Source: Chara braunii (taxonomy: Eukaryota; Streptophyta; Charophyceae; Charales; Characeae). From it: 46,854 nt of DNA. Location: positions 1,089,128 through 1,135,981 of the forward strand of contig BFEA01000239.1 of NCBI GenBank assembly GCA_003427395.1, read 5' to 3'. A program made the position numbers and the translations under genes. The notes under the pieces were generated by a model. The model was given only the letters and a program-made list of their open reading frames with translations. It did no database searches and had not been told where the DNA came from. Numbering within the stretch: the stretch's first letter is position 1; each line of letters starts with the position of its first letter. Of the stretch, positions 1-10,112 are shown in pieces.

Positions 1-44
<44 letters not shown>
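1..44. repeat. (TC)n microsatellite
   Basis: The window opens inside an uninterrupted TC dinucleotide run, so its true left end is not visible. A second long TC run lies at 14167-14247 beside an N gap. Confidence 0.97.
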
Positions 45-46
<2 letters not shown>

Positions 47-211
47 CAACGGGCAGCAGCAGCTGGCTCCACGTCGAAACGGTCACTTTGAAATTGCTCG
101 GGCCTGTGCGAAACCCGCCACCCCAAAAACCTGCAGTGTCTTGTGTATGGACCTCTAGGCCCTGTCCGGTGGGGTGAAACAACATTGAAAAATCAACCCA
201 TTATTTTTCTA

Positions 212-261
212 GGGGCGGCCAGGACCCGATAAACGTCCTGGGCCGCCCCATTTTTTTTTTT
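212..261. repeat. GC-rich inverted repeat followed by T tract
   Basis: Arms at 212-225 and 235-249 pair over about 14 bp with one bulged C, around a 9-base loop, and an 11-T run follows at 251-261. It resembles a bacterial intrinsic terminator, but the surroundings are eukaryotic transposon DNA, so a transposon subterminal palindrome is more likely. The next 120 bases carry CCGGACAC-type repeats and end with GGTTACC at 362-368. That resembles the GGTTACC end of the palindrome-ended elements at 26-28 kb, so this may be the tail of a distant relative. The stretch 45-500 holds no gene that I can see. Confidence 0.5.
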
Positions 262-638
262 GATTTTTGCCCCAGAGGCCCCAATCCAGACATGTTGTCC
301 AGACACCGGACACTAGACACCGGACACCGGACTGTCTGGAACCCGGTACGGACGTCCGGGCGGTTACCATGGATCATCCTCTTCTTTTATTTTTTTTATT
401 TTTTATTTGATTCTGTTGATTAGGACCGGGAATGGAAAGTGTTGTTTTGTTACCTTCCTGCGTTTCCCTTCCACCCACCCCTTTGTCTGCATTCCCGGTT
501 TGGTAAGTGCCACGTCAACAGTGCCATGGCAGTAGCAGTGCCACATCAGCAGTGCCATGTGAGCAGTGCCACATCAGCAGTGCCACGTTAGCAGTGCCAC
601 GACAGCAGCAGTACCAACATCAGCAGTGCCCCGCCACC

Positions 639-2240
639 ATGACGGTTTCAGCTTTGGGCATGCCAGGTCAACTGGCCAACGAGTCCCTTGCCGAGTACCG
701 ACAGCGGTTCCAAGCTCAGCTCGCACTGATCGAGGCTGAGGAACAGCGCCAGGCGGCAGCCGAGGCTGCCCGCCTACAGGCTGAAGCAGAGGCAACAGCT
801 GAAAAACAGCGGCTTCAGGCCGCAGAGGCCCAGATCCGCCGCAAGGAGGCCCAGGATCTGCTGCAGCGGCACGAAGCCACCAGCGTCGACAGGCTCAAGT
901 TCTGGCATTTTGAACCAACCGAGGACCATGACGGCGCGACACCGGAAGAGCAGCACAAGGAGTTTCTCTCCAAACTCGTGACCCGGTTGGTTTACACTTG
1001 TATCCACCTGCAGTCCGAGCTGGTGAATCTCCGACGGGCAGTGAGGAACCACAAGGATCTGCACGAGGATGCTACACGGGCACTCCATTCCTGTGTACAG
1101 GACTTGGAGCAAGCAGCACCAAGACCAGATGCTGGCGAACCCAGCAGTGCAGCCTCAACCCGCCAGTTGGAGCAAAGAGTTGACCATGTAGTCGCAATGG
1201 TTGGTGACATCAGCACCTTCGCTGCACCAGCCAGCATCAACGAGCAGCTCGGCACCTTGAAGACCGAGCCCAGGCAGCTGCACCAGCTGCCCGACAACGA
1301 TGGCAACACCAGTGCATCACGGCTGTACAAGATGTCGACGTTCCGGATCGAGAAGTTTGATGACTACACACATCACGACCCTGCCATCTGGTGGCAAGGC
1401 TTTACAACGGAGATTGGGATTCATGAGGTCCCCAATCACTTGTGCATCTCGGCGTTGTTCCTCAACGCCAAGGGCGGATGCCAGATCTGGCTCAGCCTCA
1501 TGGCAACCATCCACGGCGTCTAGGTCTCCGATCTGCACAAAAAGATCTCCTGGGACGAGATGACGAAGAAATGGAAGAAGCGGTTCATTGTGGACGACGC
1601 CCCAACGCTCGTCATCAACCGCCTCTTCACCATGACTCAGGGTAACACACCGACACGCGACTGGCTCACAGAATGGCAAAAGATCGTGGCAACACCCGAT
1701 CTTGACTTGCCATTTTCGCATCTGCACCGGGAGTTCTACAACCGGTCGTGTGCCGCCTTGAGCCTCGCACTTGGTGATCGAGAACAGTGCACGACCTTCG
1801 CCGAAATCATCGACAAGGTGCGTGAGATCATCAAGACCAACCGGGTTGTTGGACACGAGAAGTTAGCGTGGCAGCCATCCCATGCGGAGAAAGGAAAATT
1901 TGCTCCGCGTCGGCAGCAAGTCGCTGCAGTCCAACCGGACAACATTGTGGAAGACCCGACAACCACCCCAGCATCACGTGAGGGAGATCAGGAGGCCGCT
2001 GTCCAGCCGCAAAGCAACAACAACTCTCATGGAAAAGGGAAGGTGAAAACCGCATCGCCAGCCGGAAATGGACAGCCAGTACCATGGGTCAAGTTCAACT
2101 TAACCGAGGCCGAATACAAGTCCCGCAACCGATATGACCACGACTATTGGTGTAATAGCACCACTCCCAATGCCAAGATTAAGGCATGGAGGATGTTCGA
2201 TCTCGAATCAGCTCAGGAAACTGAGCTGCACAGGAAGTGA
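639..2240 (+). pseudogene. gag: gypsy gag polyprotein (one in-frame stop)
   Basis: This would encode the structural capsid/nucleocapsid protein that packages element RNA. I chose the ATG at 639; the frame is open back to 507, but that upstream part is low-complexity CAGCAGTGCCA repeat. Residues about 20-85 are a Glu/Ala/Gln-rich coiled coil. A retrotransposon gag core follows (ending near WKKRF and TRDWLTEWQ), then a Ser/Gln/Lys-rich tail. The frame is interrupted only by TAG at 1521-1523 and resumes directly with VSDLHKKISWDEM. Near the C-terminus, 2142-2183 looks like a ruined CCHC zinc knuckle (DYWCNSTTPNAKIK) in which only one of the four ligands remains. Gag ends at TGA 2238-2240 in frame 3 and overlaps the protease frame. 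Confidence 0.85.
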
Positions 2241-3387
2241 GGCGACTCCACCTCTCACTCCACCAGATTCGGCCGCCTTGCTAGCGGCCTCCTACACATC
2301 TGGGGAGAATGCGGATGTCGCGAGCCCTCGGTTCACTTACGAGGATTGCGCTGTCCACTTGGTCCCACCATTGGACCAACCACTCCACGTGCAACAATCC
2401 ACCGCATGCACGGTTTGACCACCATCGGCAACTAATTCGACAATTTTGCCGCCAACTTTCGCCGGGGATTCGACGTCATGGTCAAGACTTGAGAGACTCG
2501 ACCCATTGACGTTCGCGAACTTCCAATGGATGCCCCTTCCCCCGATCGGTCAATTGCCGAAACCTCATGGCAACGTGCTCATGGCACAATTGCGGGATTA
2601 CTTGCACACTACAACACCAGCTCCGTTGATGGACGCCGGAGTAGAGGTTGTTCACCTTCACGACTACGTTGCGAAAATCAACCGCGAGTTCAAGACACAA
2701 CGGTACGACACCAACGACGCGCCATTGTTGTACATACGCATTCATATCGGAGAAGCGACTTGCAGCGCGTTGATCGATTGCGGAGCTACTCGCCACTATA
2801 TGAGCTAAGACTTTATGGTACACGTTGGCCTTGGGCCACGCGTTCGGAGGAAGTCGCAGCCCACTCAAGTCACGTTGGCTGACAGTCACACGCACAAGTC
2901 AATCGACCGGTGCATTGATTCCGTCCCCGTGTACTTCGCCCCGCATGCAAGCGAGGCCGTGTCGTTCAACATTTTTGCCACCCAGTTCTACATGATTTTG
3001 GGCATGTCATGGCTGTGAAACGAGGATCACCCGGTGAACTTCTACCTCCGCACTGTTCACATTCGTGATCGGACTGGAGTACTCGTCCCATGCACACTGC
3101 CTCCACCTTACCCTTCGATCAGTTGTCACGTGGTGTCCGCCGCAAGCATTCGAGCTTCCATCACCCGGGATGACATCGAGGAGATGGGTGTGTGCTTTCT
3201 CCACTCCCTCCCACCCTATGACATCCCATCGACGAACACATCGACGGACCCACACATCACCGAGCATCTCAACGCCTACGGCTACATGTTCGAAGCCCCA
3301 CACGAAGTAGTACCGGATCGGCCCATCCGCCACGAGATCATCCTCGAGGCCGGGGCCGTACCTCCGCGTGTTGCATCTACCGTATGA
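2200..3387 (+). pseudogene. gypsy aspartic protease and linker region
   Basis: A frame +1 relative to gag can be read through stops at 2416-2418, 2806-2808 and 3016-3018 to the TGA at 3385-3387. The retropepsin signature lies just before 2806 as ALIDCGATRHYMS. The family usually has a D-S/T-G-A triad here, so Cys replaces Ser/Thr beside the catalytic Asp. The second half of the fold ends in the usual ILGMSWL motif near 2997-3015. The following segment (to EAGAVPPR) is the standard linker leading into RT. The enzyme would have cut the Gag-Pol polyprotein; with three internal stops it cannot be made whole. Confidence 0.85.
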
Positions 3388-3404
3388 GCGAGGAAGAGTA
3401 AAGT

Positions 3405-4169
3405 GTGCAACGGGCACAACTCAACGACCTTCTTGAGAAAGGTTTGATTCGACCTAGCTCTTCGCCATACGGTGCGCCCGTTTGCTTCATCCGGAAGAAG
3501 AACAAGGACTTGTGGTTGTGCATTGATTATCGCAAGCTCAACATGCAAACCGTCAAGAACGATGACCCTCTTCCTTGCATCAACGACCATCTCGAACGGT
3601 TGGGCGGCGCTAAGTTCTTCTCCAAGCTTGACCTCAAATAGGGATATCACCAACTCGAGATCCGGCAGGAGGATCGCTACAAGACCGCGTTTAAGTCGCG
3701 ATATGGGCATTTCGAATGGCTGGTTATGCCTTTTGGCCTTACGAATGCCCCGACCACGTTCCAAGCGACTATAACAGTGGAGTTCCGACACATGCTGGAT
3801 AGATTTGTACCCATCTACCTCGACGATATTTTGGTGTACAGCCGGAGTTTGGACAAGCATGTGGAGCACCTGCGCACCGTTTTGGAGCGGCTACAGCAAG
3901 TAAAGTCCAAAGCCAACCACGACAAATGTGAATTCGTGCGGCAGGAGCTCCAATACTTGGGCCATTATGTGACGCCGCAAGGCATCCGTCCGTTCGCGGG
4001 CAAGATCGACGTCATCCGTGTATGGCCCGAGCCCACCAACACCACGAACGTTCGCTCATTCATGGGGTTTGCAGGCTACTATCAACGCTTCATCACCGGG
4101 TACTCAAAAGATTGCCGCACCATTGGCGAGATTACAATTGCCAAAGATGCCATTCGTATTCGACGATGA
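3405..4169 (+). pseudogene. gypsy reverse transcriptase
   Basis: RNA-dependent DNA polymerase domain of pol, in frame 3. Motifs appear in order: GLIRPSSSPYGAP, the CIDYRKLN box, FSKLDLK followed by GYHQ, MPFGLTNAPTTFQ, the active site YLDDILVYS near 3820-3845, the LGHYVTPQG box and the connection-domain motif RSFMGFAGYYQRFI. TAG at 3639-3641 replaces the usual Ser codon between DLK and GYHQ. The reading frame shifts near 4110-4180 before RNase H. The polymerase aspartates (SKLD, YLDD) are present, so decay is through stop codons rather than active-site loss. Confidence 0.93.
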
Positions 4170-4179
4170 AGCACGCCAG

Positions 4180-4620
4180 CGGTCATTCCAAGCACTCAAG
4201 ACGGCCATGCTCATGGCACCCGTCCTTAGCATCTACGACCCCAGCTTGCCAACGAGAGTGACGACTTACGCTTCCGGCTATGGCATTGGGGCAGTCTTGG
4301 AACAATACAACGGCGACGACTGACACCTCGTGGAGTACTTCAGCCACAAGGTGCCTCCCATCAACTCACTTGATGATGCAAGGAAGAATGAGCTGCTCGC
4401 GTTCATGATGGCTTTCAAGCGATGGCGGCACTTCCTCCTTGGGCGTCGTAGGTTCAGATGGGTCACGGATAACAACCCATTGACCTACTACAAGACGCAA
4501 GATACGGTCAGAAGCACTATCGGACGATGGATGTACTTCATCGACGAATTTGACTTCACACCCGCCTCTCCAATCACGCAGCAAATGCTCTCTCACGAAG
4601 ACCCGATCTTTGCACTATGA
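4180..4620 (+). pseudogene. gypsy RNase H, first catalytic Asp lost
   Basis: Frame 1 after a frameshift from RT. It shows ASGYGIGAVLEQ, FSHK, the helix ELLAFMMAFKRWRHFLLGR with the catalytic Glu, and WVTDNNPL with the third catalytic Asp. In this family the first motif is normally preceded by Asp (DASGYGIG); here the codon is TAC (Tyr) at 4267-4269, a one-base change that removes a metal ligand. TGA at 4321-4323 splits the domain and TGA at 4618-4620 ends it. Its role would be to degrade the RNA strand after minus-strand synthesis. Confidence 0.9.
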
Positions 4621-4793
4621 CGCATCATGCCTTCGCATTCGACGAGGAACTCCAATGACATTTCACTTGGGGCTACCAGTCTGATCCGGATTTCGCTACA
4701 CTCTATGCGCAGTTATCTTCGGATCATCCGCCGGCCAGCCATTATCGCATCATTGACGGGTACTTGCTTCTCCACTCGTGAGGCAAGGACTTA

Positions 4794-5714
4794 TTGTGTG
4801 TCCCACAAGACCATCATCTTCGGACTCGCCTTCTCGGCGAGTACCACGACTCACGACTTGCCGACCATTTCGGAGTCAATCAGACTATTGCACGACTTCG
4901 ACAACGATTCCGGTGGCCCGACGTCATCACCGATGTCACTCCGTATTGCGACGCTTGTGAAGTTTGCCGACGCAGCAAGCCCCACAACCTCAATCCCTAC
5001 GGCGAGTTGTGCCCGTTACCTATCCCACGGGAACCCGACATCTCCATTGCTATGAACGTCATTGGCCCGGTTCCTCGTGACCGCCTGGGGCACGGCGGCA
5101 TCCTCACGGTCGTTGACCACTTGAGTAAATACGCACGATTTCTCCCTTGCAAGTACTACGCCACGACTCCCGAACTTGCGCGCCTCCTACACACCGGCTG
5201 GATTTGCAGCCGTAGCGTACCGGAAGACATCGTTAGCGACCGCGACACTCGATTCATGTCGGCATTTTGGACTTCTCTCATGCAGGAATCCGACACCAAA
5301 ATGAAACTGAGTTCGGCTTGGCATCCATAAACGGACGGGCAAACGGAGCGGGCACATCAAACCGCTCAAATGATGCTTTGTACGCTCATCCATCCGGACC
5401 AGAAGGATTGGGTTGACCGCCTCCCCGACATGGAGTTCGCCTACAACACTTCATTACATCCGGTGATCGGCGTGACTCCATTCGAGTTGCACCACGGTGG
5501 CTGGAAAGGCCGTATCTTCCCTGATCTCCTCCTCCCATGGACTGCCGACATTGATGCCCCGTGCTCTCCCGCCTCTGTTCGGAAATACTCAGACTTGTTG
5601 GCTCAAGCCCACATAAATATGCAAAAGGCTCAAGTCCGCATGCAGCAGCAAGCCAATCGGCGTCGCGTACCATGTCCTATCCGCGCCGACGACCTGGTTT
5701 GGGTCTCCATGTAA
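4794..5714 (+). pseudogene. gypsy integrase (HHCC + DDE core)
   Basis: Frame 3. The zinc-binding N-terminus shows HDSRLADHFG followed by CDACEVC. The catalytic core has MNVIGPVP where the family has an Asp (Asp-to-Asn change), then IVSDRDTRFMS with the second Asp, and TDGQTER with the Glu. The Gln codon before TDGQTER has become TAA (5328-5330). The core continues through FAYNTSLHPVIGVTPFEL to PIRADDLVWV and stops at 5712-5714. The gap between RNase H and this domain (4621-4793) contains shifted-frame remnants of the linker. The enzyme would insert the cDNA into the genome; two independent lesions make it inactive. Confidence 0.92.
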
Positions 5715-6196
5715 GAATTTGCGCTTGAACAAGATATTTCATGCAAGTTACTCCCCAAGTGGTTAGGACCTTGGACCATAACATCAGCGGCGGGCGATGA
5801 CCCCGATGGTCCCTCATTTGTGATCAACATTTCGCCGCATCTAACGGTTCACCCGATTTTCCACGCCTCCAAGCTCGCAACATATACGCCGACTAAGAGC
5901 GACGATTTCGCGAGCCAACGATTGCAAGACCCTCCGTCTATGGATGGTCATTAGGAAGTCGACCGCGTCATCACGGATCGCAAGTACGGCAACAGGCCTC
6001 GGCAGTACAAATTACCTTCAAAGCATGCCATCTTGACGACACTCGATGGATTTCACGAGCAGATTTGCAAGCATCCACACCGCTGATCTACGCTCATTAT
6101 GAACGACAAAGACTAGCTAAGGAAGCTTCACGACCAGCCCCTCCCACCCGGACTTTGGTCCCTCCCTCCGACATGCAGCTTCGCCCTCGCAGGTAA
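5715..6196 (+). pseudogene. chromodomain-bearing C-terminus of gypsy pol
   Basis: The frame continues from integrase past the stop at 5712. HPIFHASKL is the typical motif before the chromodomain, and after a TAG it resumes as EVDRVITDRKYGNRPRQY. A one-base shift near 6010 then gives DDTRWISRADL, the aromatic part of the chromodomain, and a Pro/Arg-rich tail ending LRPRR and TAA at 6194-6196. In chromoviruses this domain binds histone marks and steers integration to heterochromatin. The neat ending just before the polypurine tract supports this as the true pol terminus. Confidence 0.82.
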
Positions 6197-6208
6197 GCTT
6201 AGTCTTTC

Positions 6209-6220
6209 AAGGAGGGGGGG
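6209..6220 (+). promoter_or_regulatory. polypurine tract of the + strand gypsy element
   Basis: AAGGAGGGGGGG lies 12 bases after the pol stop and directly before TGGCATGC, where a 3' LTR would begin with the usual TG. In LTR retrotransposons the tract resists RNase H and primes plus-strand DNA synthesis. Confidence 0.75.
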
Positions 6221-6221
6221 C

Positions 6222-6639
6222 GTGGCATGCTGCGCTATCCTGTACTATGTGAGAGAGGTCGTTTCTTGTTCTGGTTTGTACCGTTACAGTATGCAACAGT
6301 CACCGACTAACTTTGCAAAGCCAGAACGATGCAGATTGAGGTTAGCCTTACAAGGTAATAACTTGGTAGAATGTAAAAGGTGGGAGAAATTCCGCAATTT
6401 TGATGCACAAAGATGAGGGAAAATACAGTGAGAAGAAATAACCCAAGCAAGGTCACAGAGACAGCAACCTTCCTCTAGCTCCTAGTGTGTTGTTTTTGTT
6501 TTAACGTCCGCCTTGTGGAGTAATTTGAGTGATATGGGTGGGCATCCGTTCTAGTGTATGATTGGCAGAACCAAAGAAGGAAGAAGGAATCGGTAAACCA
6601 AGATCGGTGAAGCGCTTTGGTGCAGAGTCCGCGGAAACC
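6222..6639 (+). repeat. candidate 3' LTR remnant
   Basis: By position this should be the 3' LTR of the gypsy element, starting TGGCATGC after the polypurine tract. It has no coding signal beyond a 64-residue chance ORF. No matching 5' copy is present, so its right boundary cannot be set; it probably ends or is cut before the opposing gypsy fragment that begins near 6640. Confidence 0.45.
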
Positions 6640-7602
6640 AATTAAAGGAGGATTTGATTCCTTGCTTCATCGGGCTTCAAACCCTCCGCAGAAATCTCAA
6701 GACCCAAGTACAAGATACGGGTGTGGCCGAACTCACACTTCTCCCCGTTTATCTTGAACTTGTGCTGCCGAAGGAGACTGAGGACTTTGTCTAAGTGCGC
6801 TACATGCTCCTCGACAGTCCTACTAAAAATAAGTATGTCATCGAGGTACACGATCCAAGTAGTCATGAAATATCCGATTCATAGCGTGCTGAAAGGTGCC
6901 ATGAGCATTGCAAAGGCCGAAAGGCATCACCACAAACTCATGCAGACCGTACCTGGTCGGAAATGCGGTTTTGTGTTGATCCTCGGGCCGGATTGCAATC
7001 TGATGGTACCCGGAGTTCAAATCTATCTTACTGAAGTACCGACACCTTTGCACTCTATCTAGCAAGTTGTCGATGCGCGGTAGGGGCTCTCTGTTCTTGA
7101 CAATGATGGCATTGAGGCCCCTATAGTCAATGCACATCCTAAGCGTTCCTTCCTTCTTTGGTACGAATAGGACTGTAGACCCATAAGGAGAAACACTCGG
7201 TCGGACCCAACCCTTCTCTACGAGTTCCTTGAGTTGTCGGCGAAGCTCATCAAACTCGCTTGGAGACATCCGATAGATCCTACCCTTCGGGATGCTAGAC
7301 CCTGGGATAGTCTCTATCGCGTGGACGACCTCCCTCTAAACAAGCCCTGTCGGCTCTTCAAATAGATCAGGGTACTCAGCAACTACTCGCTCTATCTCCA
7401 ACAACATTTTCATCGGCTCGCCTGCAGCAGAGACATAAACTAGATACATACCTTCCTCCTGATTTTGCTTATAATAGTTGTAGAATGCGGCCGCACACAT
7501 GCATCCGTGGGACTCAGTCAGACTACTAGCTTTAAACTTACGCAATCTGGCGGTCCCCCCCACCTGGCAAAGTGTGTTTGACCACTTTTCGGTCGCAGTC
7601 AA
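6640..7602 (-). pseudogene. gypsy reverse transcriptase, truncated (minus strand)
   Basis: The linker (7602-7339, ending EEPTGLV, then TAG 7336-7338) is in frame with the RT fingers: [43 protein letters not shown] and [13 protein letters not shown], the last with His where the family has Pro. A one-base shift near 6855 leads to the active site YLDDILIFS and then LYLGLEISAEGLKPDE, where homology stops near 6640. Both palm aspartates are kept. The connection, RNase H and integrase parts are missing from the window. Confidence 0.93.
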
Positions 7603-8143
7603 ACTGGGGCTGTGCTACAAAGAGGTAGTACATACCTAACAAGATATCCATGGGGAGATCATCGCTCACTAGGAACGAGAAGCGGTGTCTCAATTCCCCT
7701 CCCTCGTACGGGAAACAACACTCAACATCCTGGAAGTAGTCATTGACTACCATTCGCTGTTTGTTGGCACAGACCGACTCCACAGGTCGACTCAGGCGCT
7801 GCACTTGCCCCTATAAGCGCAGCCTCTCAACGCACGCGTGACTGATGAAGTTCCTAGTCGAGCAAGTGTCATAATAGGCCCCGGCCTTACGGTCGCCAAT
7901 GACTACCTCGCCGACGAATATCTCTCCCTTAGGGGCTTTGGCCAATGTCGTCCAAGAAGCTAGTGGGTCTGATCTAGACCACTCCTCCTCTAGCTCCTCT
8001 AAGGATTCAAACACATTCATCGAACAGAGGCTCGATGGGTCAGAATGTGTTTGCGGGACGACGATGGAGTCAGTAGCTTGGGCCATCTCTCGAGACGGTG
8101 AGGGTGTGTCCACCACCCTGACCCTAGCAAGAACAGCTACCAT
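7538..8143 (-). pseudogene. gypsy aspartic protease (minus strand)
   Basis: Two ORFs in the same frame (8143-7811 and 7804-7538) are separated by a single stop. The retropepsin motif reads GAYYDTCSTRNFISHACV: the Asp-Thr is kept, but the Gly of the DTG triad is Cys. The fold closes with the DILLGMYYL motif near 7635. A C7 homopolymer at 7555-7561 marks a frameshift into the RT linker. The enzyme would have processed Gag-Pol; the triad change and stop indicate loss of function. Confidence 0.82.
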
Positions 8144-8255
8144 TCCTACTGGCTCGACGCGTTTCCTGGAGCAGTGCCAGAACTGCTGGCCACATTGCTA
8201 CCAACGGGAGCGGAGGATCCCAATGTCTGCCCCATCGTAGGCGGGATCTTTTCGG

Positions 8256-8735
8256 TCACCTTCTTATTTCGGCACTTGAATTGGTTATGGCCATATTGGC
8301 CACAATGGATACAAGCTTGTCGTGTGTATCAATAATCTCTCCACACGTCCTCAGTGAGACCCGCTTTCTCCCATGGGGAGCATTGGGGTCAACTTGACTC
8401 CTTGATCGGGAACCTCCACGGCGTCTACCGATCGCCTCACCTTTTTTAGCTACGACAGCAACTACTCCAACCCCTGAAGCTTCTACGCTGCCGACCTCTA
8501 AACCCACTCCCGACTGGAAGTCGTCGTCCAATTCGATGGTGGAACCATCATTGTCGACGAACATGATGCGTCCCTTCGCTTTCCAGTTGGGAGGCAGTGA
8601 CTTTTTCCTACCATCCGTCGTGGATGTCTGACCATGCCCTATCTTTGCTTCCAGGTCTAGGGCCTTCTTGCTGAACGAAGGAAAGTTGTGCATGTTGATG
8701 TTGGCCTCACCTGCCAACTGATTCCTGAGAGGCAT
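8256..8735 (-). pseudogene. gag: gypsy gag C-terminal part
   Basis: 159 codons of Lys/Gly/Asp-rich sequence following the gag core, starting MPLRNQLAGEANINMHNFPS. The last residues are out of frame with the zinc knuckle at 8272-8313, so an indel near 8320 has destroyed the nucleocapsid end. The linker between 8736 and 8860 contains remnants of gag in other frames. Confidence 0.7.
8272..8313 (-). other. CCHC zinc knuckle of gypsy nucleocapsid
   Basis: The minus strand reads CIHCGQYGHNQFKC, a perfect C-x2-C-x4-H-x4-C retroviral-type zinc knuckle that binds element RNA. It is intact although the frame around it is broken, unlike the knuckle of the + strand gypsy at 2142-2183, which has lost three of its four ligands. 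Confidence 0.9.
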
Positions 8736-8860
8736 AGGAAAGCATCTCAGGTAGGAGGTCGGTTAAACCTGGGGGTCGTAGCGAACCCCAGGGACACAGA
8801 TCAGACGCTCTACAGCGTCAGTGGCCTCTCTCACTGACTTAAACTGCCTCGTGTGCAGTA

Positions 8861-9140
8861 TCAGCCTTTTTGGGCCTCCTGCGGATCATGCCACCTGTCT
8901 TCTACCAACTTGAGGAAGTCATCTAATTTCTGGGTGACCGCCCAAGCGCGAAAGTCATGACCGTACCCGTGGAGCTGCACTAAACCACTCAACCATCTTG
9001 CTGCACTGCCCTCTAGATAAGAGGCAGCCACAAACACTTCCTCGTGCGGCAAGGTAAGTTTACACTAAACATAGACTGGCACTGCCCTCAACCATGTGTC
9101 GAGGTCTTCGCCCCTCTTATCCCATGTAAAGGGTTTAGGA
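8861..9140 (-). pseudogene. gag: gypsy gag core domain
   Basis: Two adjacent frames encode WDKRGEDLDTWLRAVPVYV, then HEEVFVAASYLEGSAARW, GHDFRAWAVTQKLDDF and VEDRWHDPQEAQK. This is the typical retrotransposon gag (capsid) core with its Trp and Leu pattern. A frameshift lies near 9055. The domain would form the particle shell. Confidence 0.82.
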
Positions 9141-9228
9141 GCGGCGATGGCCGTCTTTGGAACCCATTGACTTCGTCCCAGTACCTGCACCATTCCAGAC
9201 TGTGGACCCTTTGGTGCAGGCTGCTGCA

Positions 9229-9822
9229 CTATCTGCTGGGGCTGTGAACCCTGCGTTGTGCAGGCTGCGCGACAGCAGGCTGCCCGCTTACGACAACCTT
9301 AGACGGAGGTTGGGAAAACATTGTAGGTACAGGAACCTGCAAACTAGGACCTGCTGAGAACCCGCCTGTTAAAGGCATACCCAGGGAGACAGGTTGAACC
9401 GATGCTGGAGCAGTATATAGGGATACCCCAGTCACCGGTGGGACAAAAGGAGGAGGATGTACAATGGGCCAGACACCTGGCCTGGACAGTGGTGGTGTCG
9501 CCTGCGCTCGCCCGACAAACACGGCAAGACTCTGCTGGATGTCTTGTAAGATTGTTGTCTGTTGATTTTGCATTTCTACTACTCCTAGCAAGACGGACCT
9601 CAGGGTCCTCACTTCATCATCCAACTCCGCTGGGTCCGTCTCCTCTAACTGGCTAATGTCCGCTTGTCGCCGCTGCAACCTGGCTGAGATGGCTCTTCTT
9701 TTAATCGTTCTTTCTTTTTCTGCCTTAATCTCTCCTACAGCCTTCTGTAGTTGTGCCTCGCGATCAACAGCTCGCTGTATGGCGACCTCCTCGGGAGTCA
9801 ACACTAATGGGTGGCTTGCCAT
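9229..9822 (-). pseudogene. gag: gypsy gag, coiled-coil and proline-rich part
   Basis: 197 codons from ATG at 9822. Residues about 10-110 are charged and heptad-like (VDREAQLQKAVGEIKAEKER), consistent with a coiled coil, followed by a Pro/Val/Gln-rich linker. The frame is open upstream through a single TAG (9847-9849), so this ATG may be internal. The true gag continues after 9229 in another frame as the FTWDKRGEDLDTWLRAV segment near 9060-9140. Confidence 0.75.
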
Positions 9823-9852
9823 TACACCAGTGGACTGACTCAGGGTCTAGGC

Positions 9853-10112
9853 GACCGTTGACCCTAAAATCCCTGAACTGCTAGCCTCAGAACTCTGCTG
9901 CGCAGCAGTTGCCATGGTTGTTGAAGCTGCGGCTTCGCTTACGAACGCCCCGCTGGCCTCTGCTGCCCTAGCTCTCCTCTGCTGTTGTTGCCTCTCCCTA
10001 AATGGCGGAACAAAAATTTGTCACCCTCTGGTCCTAAGGCCAAGTGGGCTATCAGGCATCTAGCCGATCGCAAGATCCAGAGGTCCTCACTAGTGATATC
10101 CCTATCGCTCAT
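9853..10112 (-). pseudogene. gag: gypsy gag N-terminal segment (minus strand)
   Basis: ATG at 10112 opens a frame reading MSDRDITSEDLWILRSARC. It continues with good coding character to about 10015 and then stops near 9955. The neighbouring frame takes over near the T-rich stretch at about 10010 with PPFRERQQQQRRARAAEA and runs downstream through a TAG at 9847-9849 into the next gag segment. This suggests that one gag N-terminus was broken by an indel and a stop. It is too short and split to stand out as a single ORF. Function is inferred only from continuity with gag. Confidence 0.5.

Larger units (their letters stand above)
639..6221 (+). mobile_element. Ty3/gypsy chromovirus, internal region (degenerate)
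   Basis: The order is gag (639-2240), protease (about 2200-3387), reverse transcriptase (3405-4169), RNase H (4180-4620), integrase (4794-5714) and chromodomain (5715-6196), followed by a polypurine tract. This order, with integrase after RT and a C-terminal chromodomain, defines Ty3/gypsy chromoviruses. At least eight in-frame stops and several frame changes show that it is dead. No 5' LTR is recognisable in 45-600: that stretch does not resemble the sequence after the polypurine tract, so the 5' end is missing or very diverged. The neighbouring gypsy copy at 6640-10112 lies in the opposite orientation and belongs to a different lineage. Confidence 0.93.
6640..10112 (-). mobile_element. second Ty3/gypsy element, 3'-truncated, minus strand
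   Basis: Reading from 10112 downward: gag N-terminus, gag core, zinc knuckle, protease and RT, ending abruptly inside the RT connection region near 6640. RNase H and integrase are absent, so the element was cut, perhaps at a nested-insertion or rearrangement boundary with the + strand gypsy. Its protein motifs differ clearly from the first element, so this is a different gypsy lineage and not an inverted copy. Each domain is split by stops or frameshifts. Confidence 0.9.

Noticed and set aside
212-261. Rho-independent terminator
   Set aside because: The hairpin-plus-T form fits, but all neighbours are eukaryotic transposon sequences and no gene ends here.
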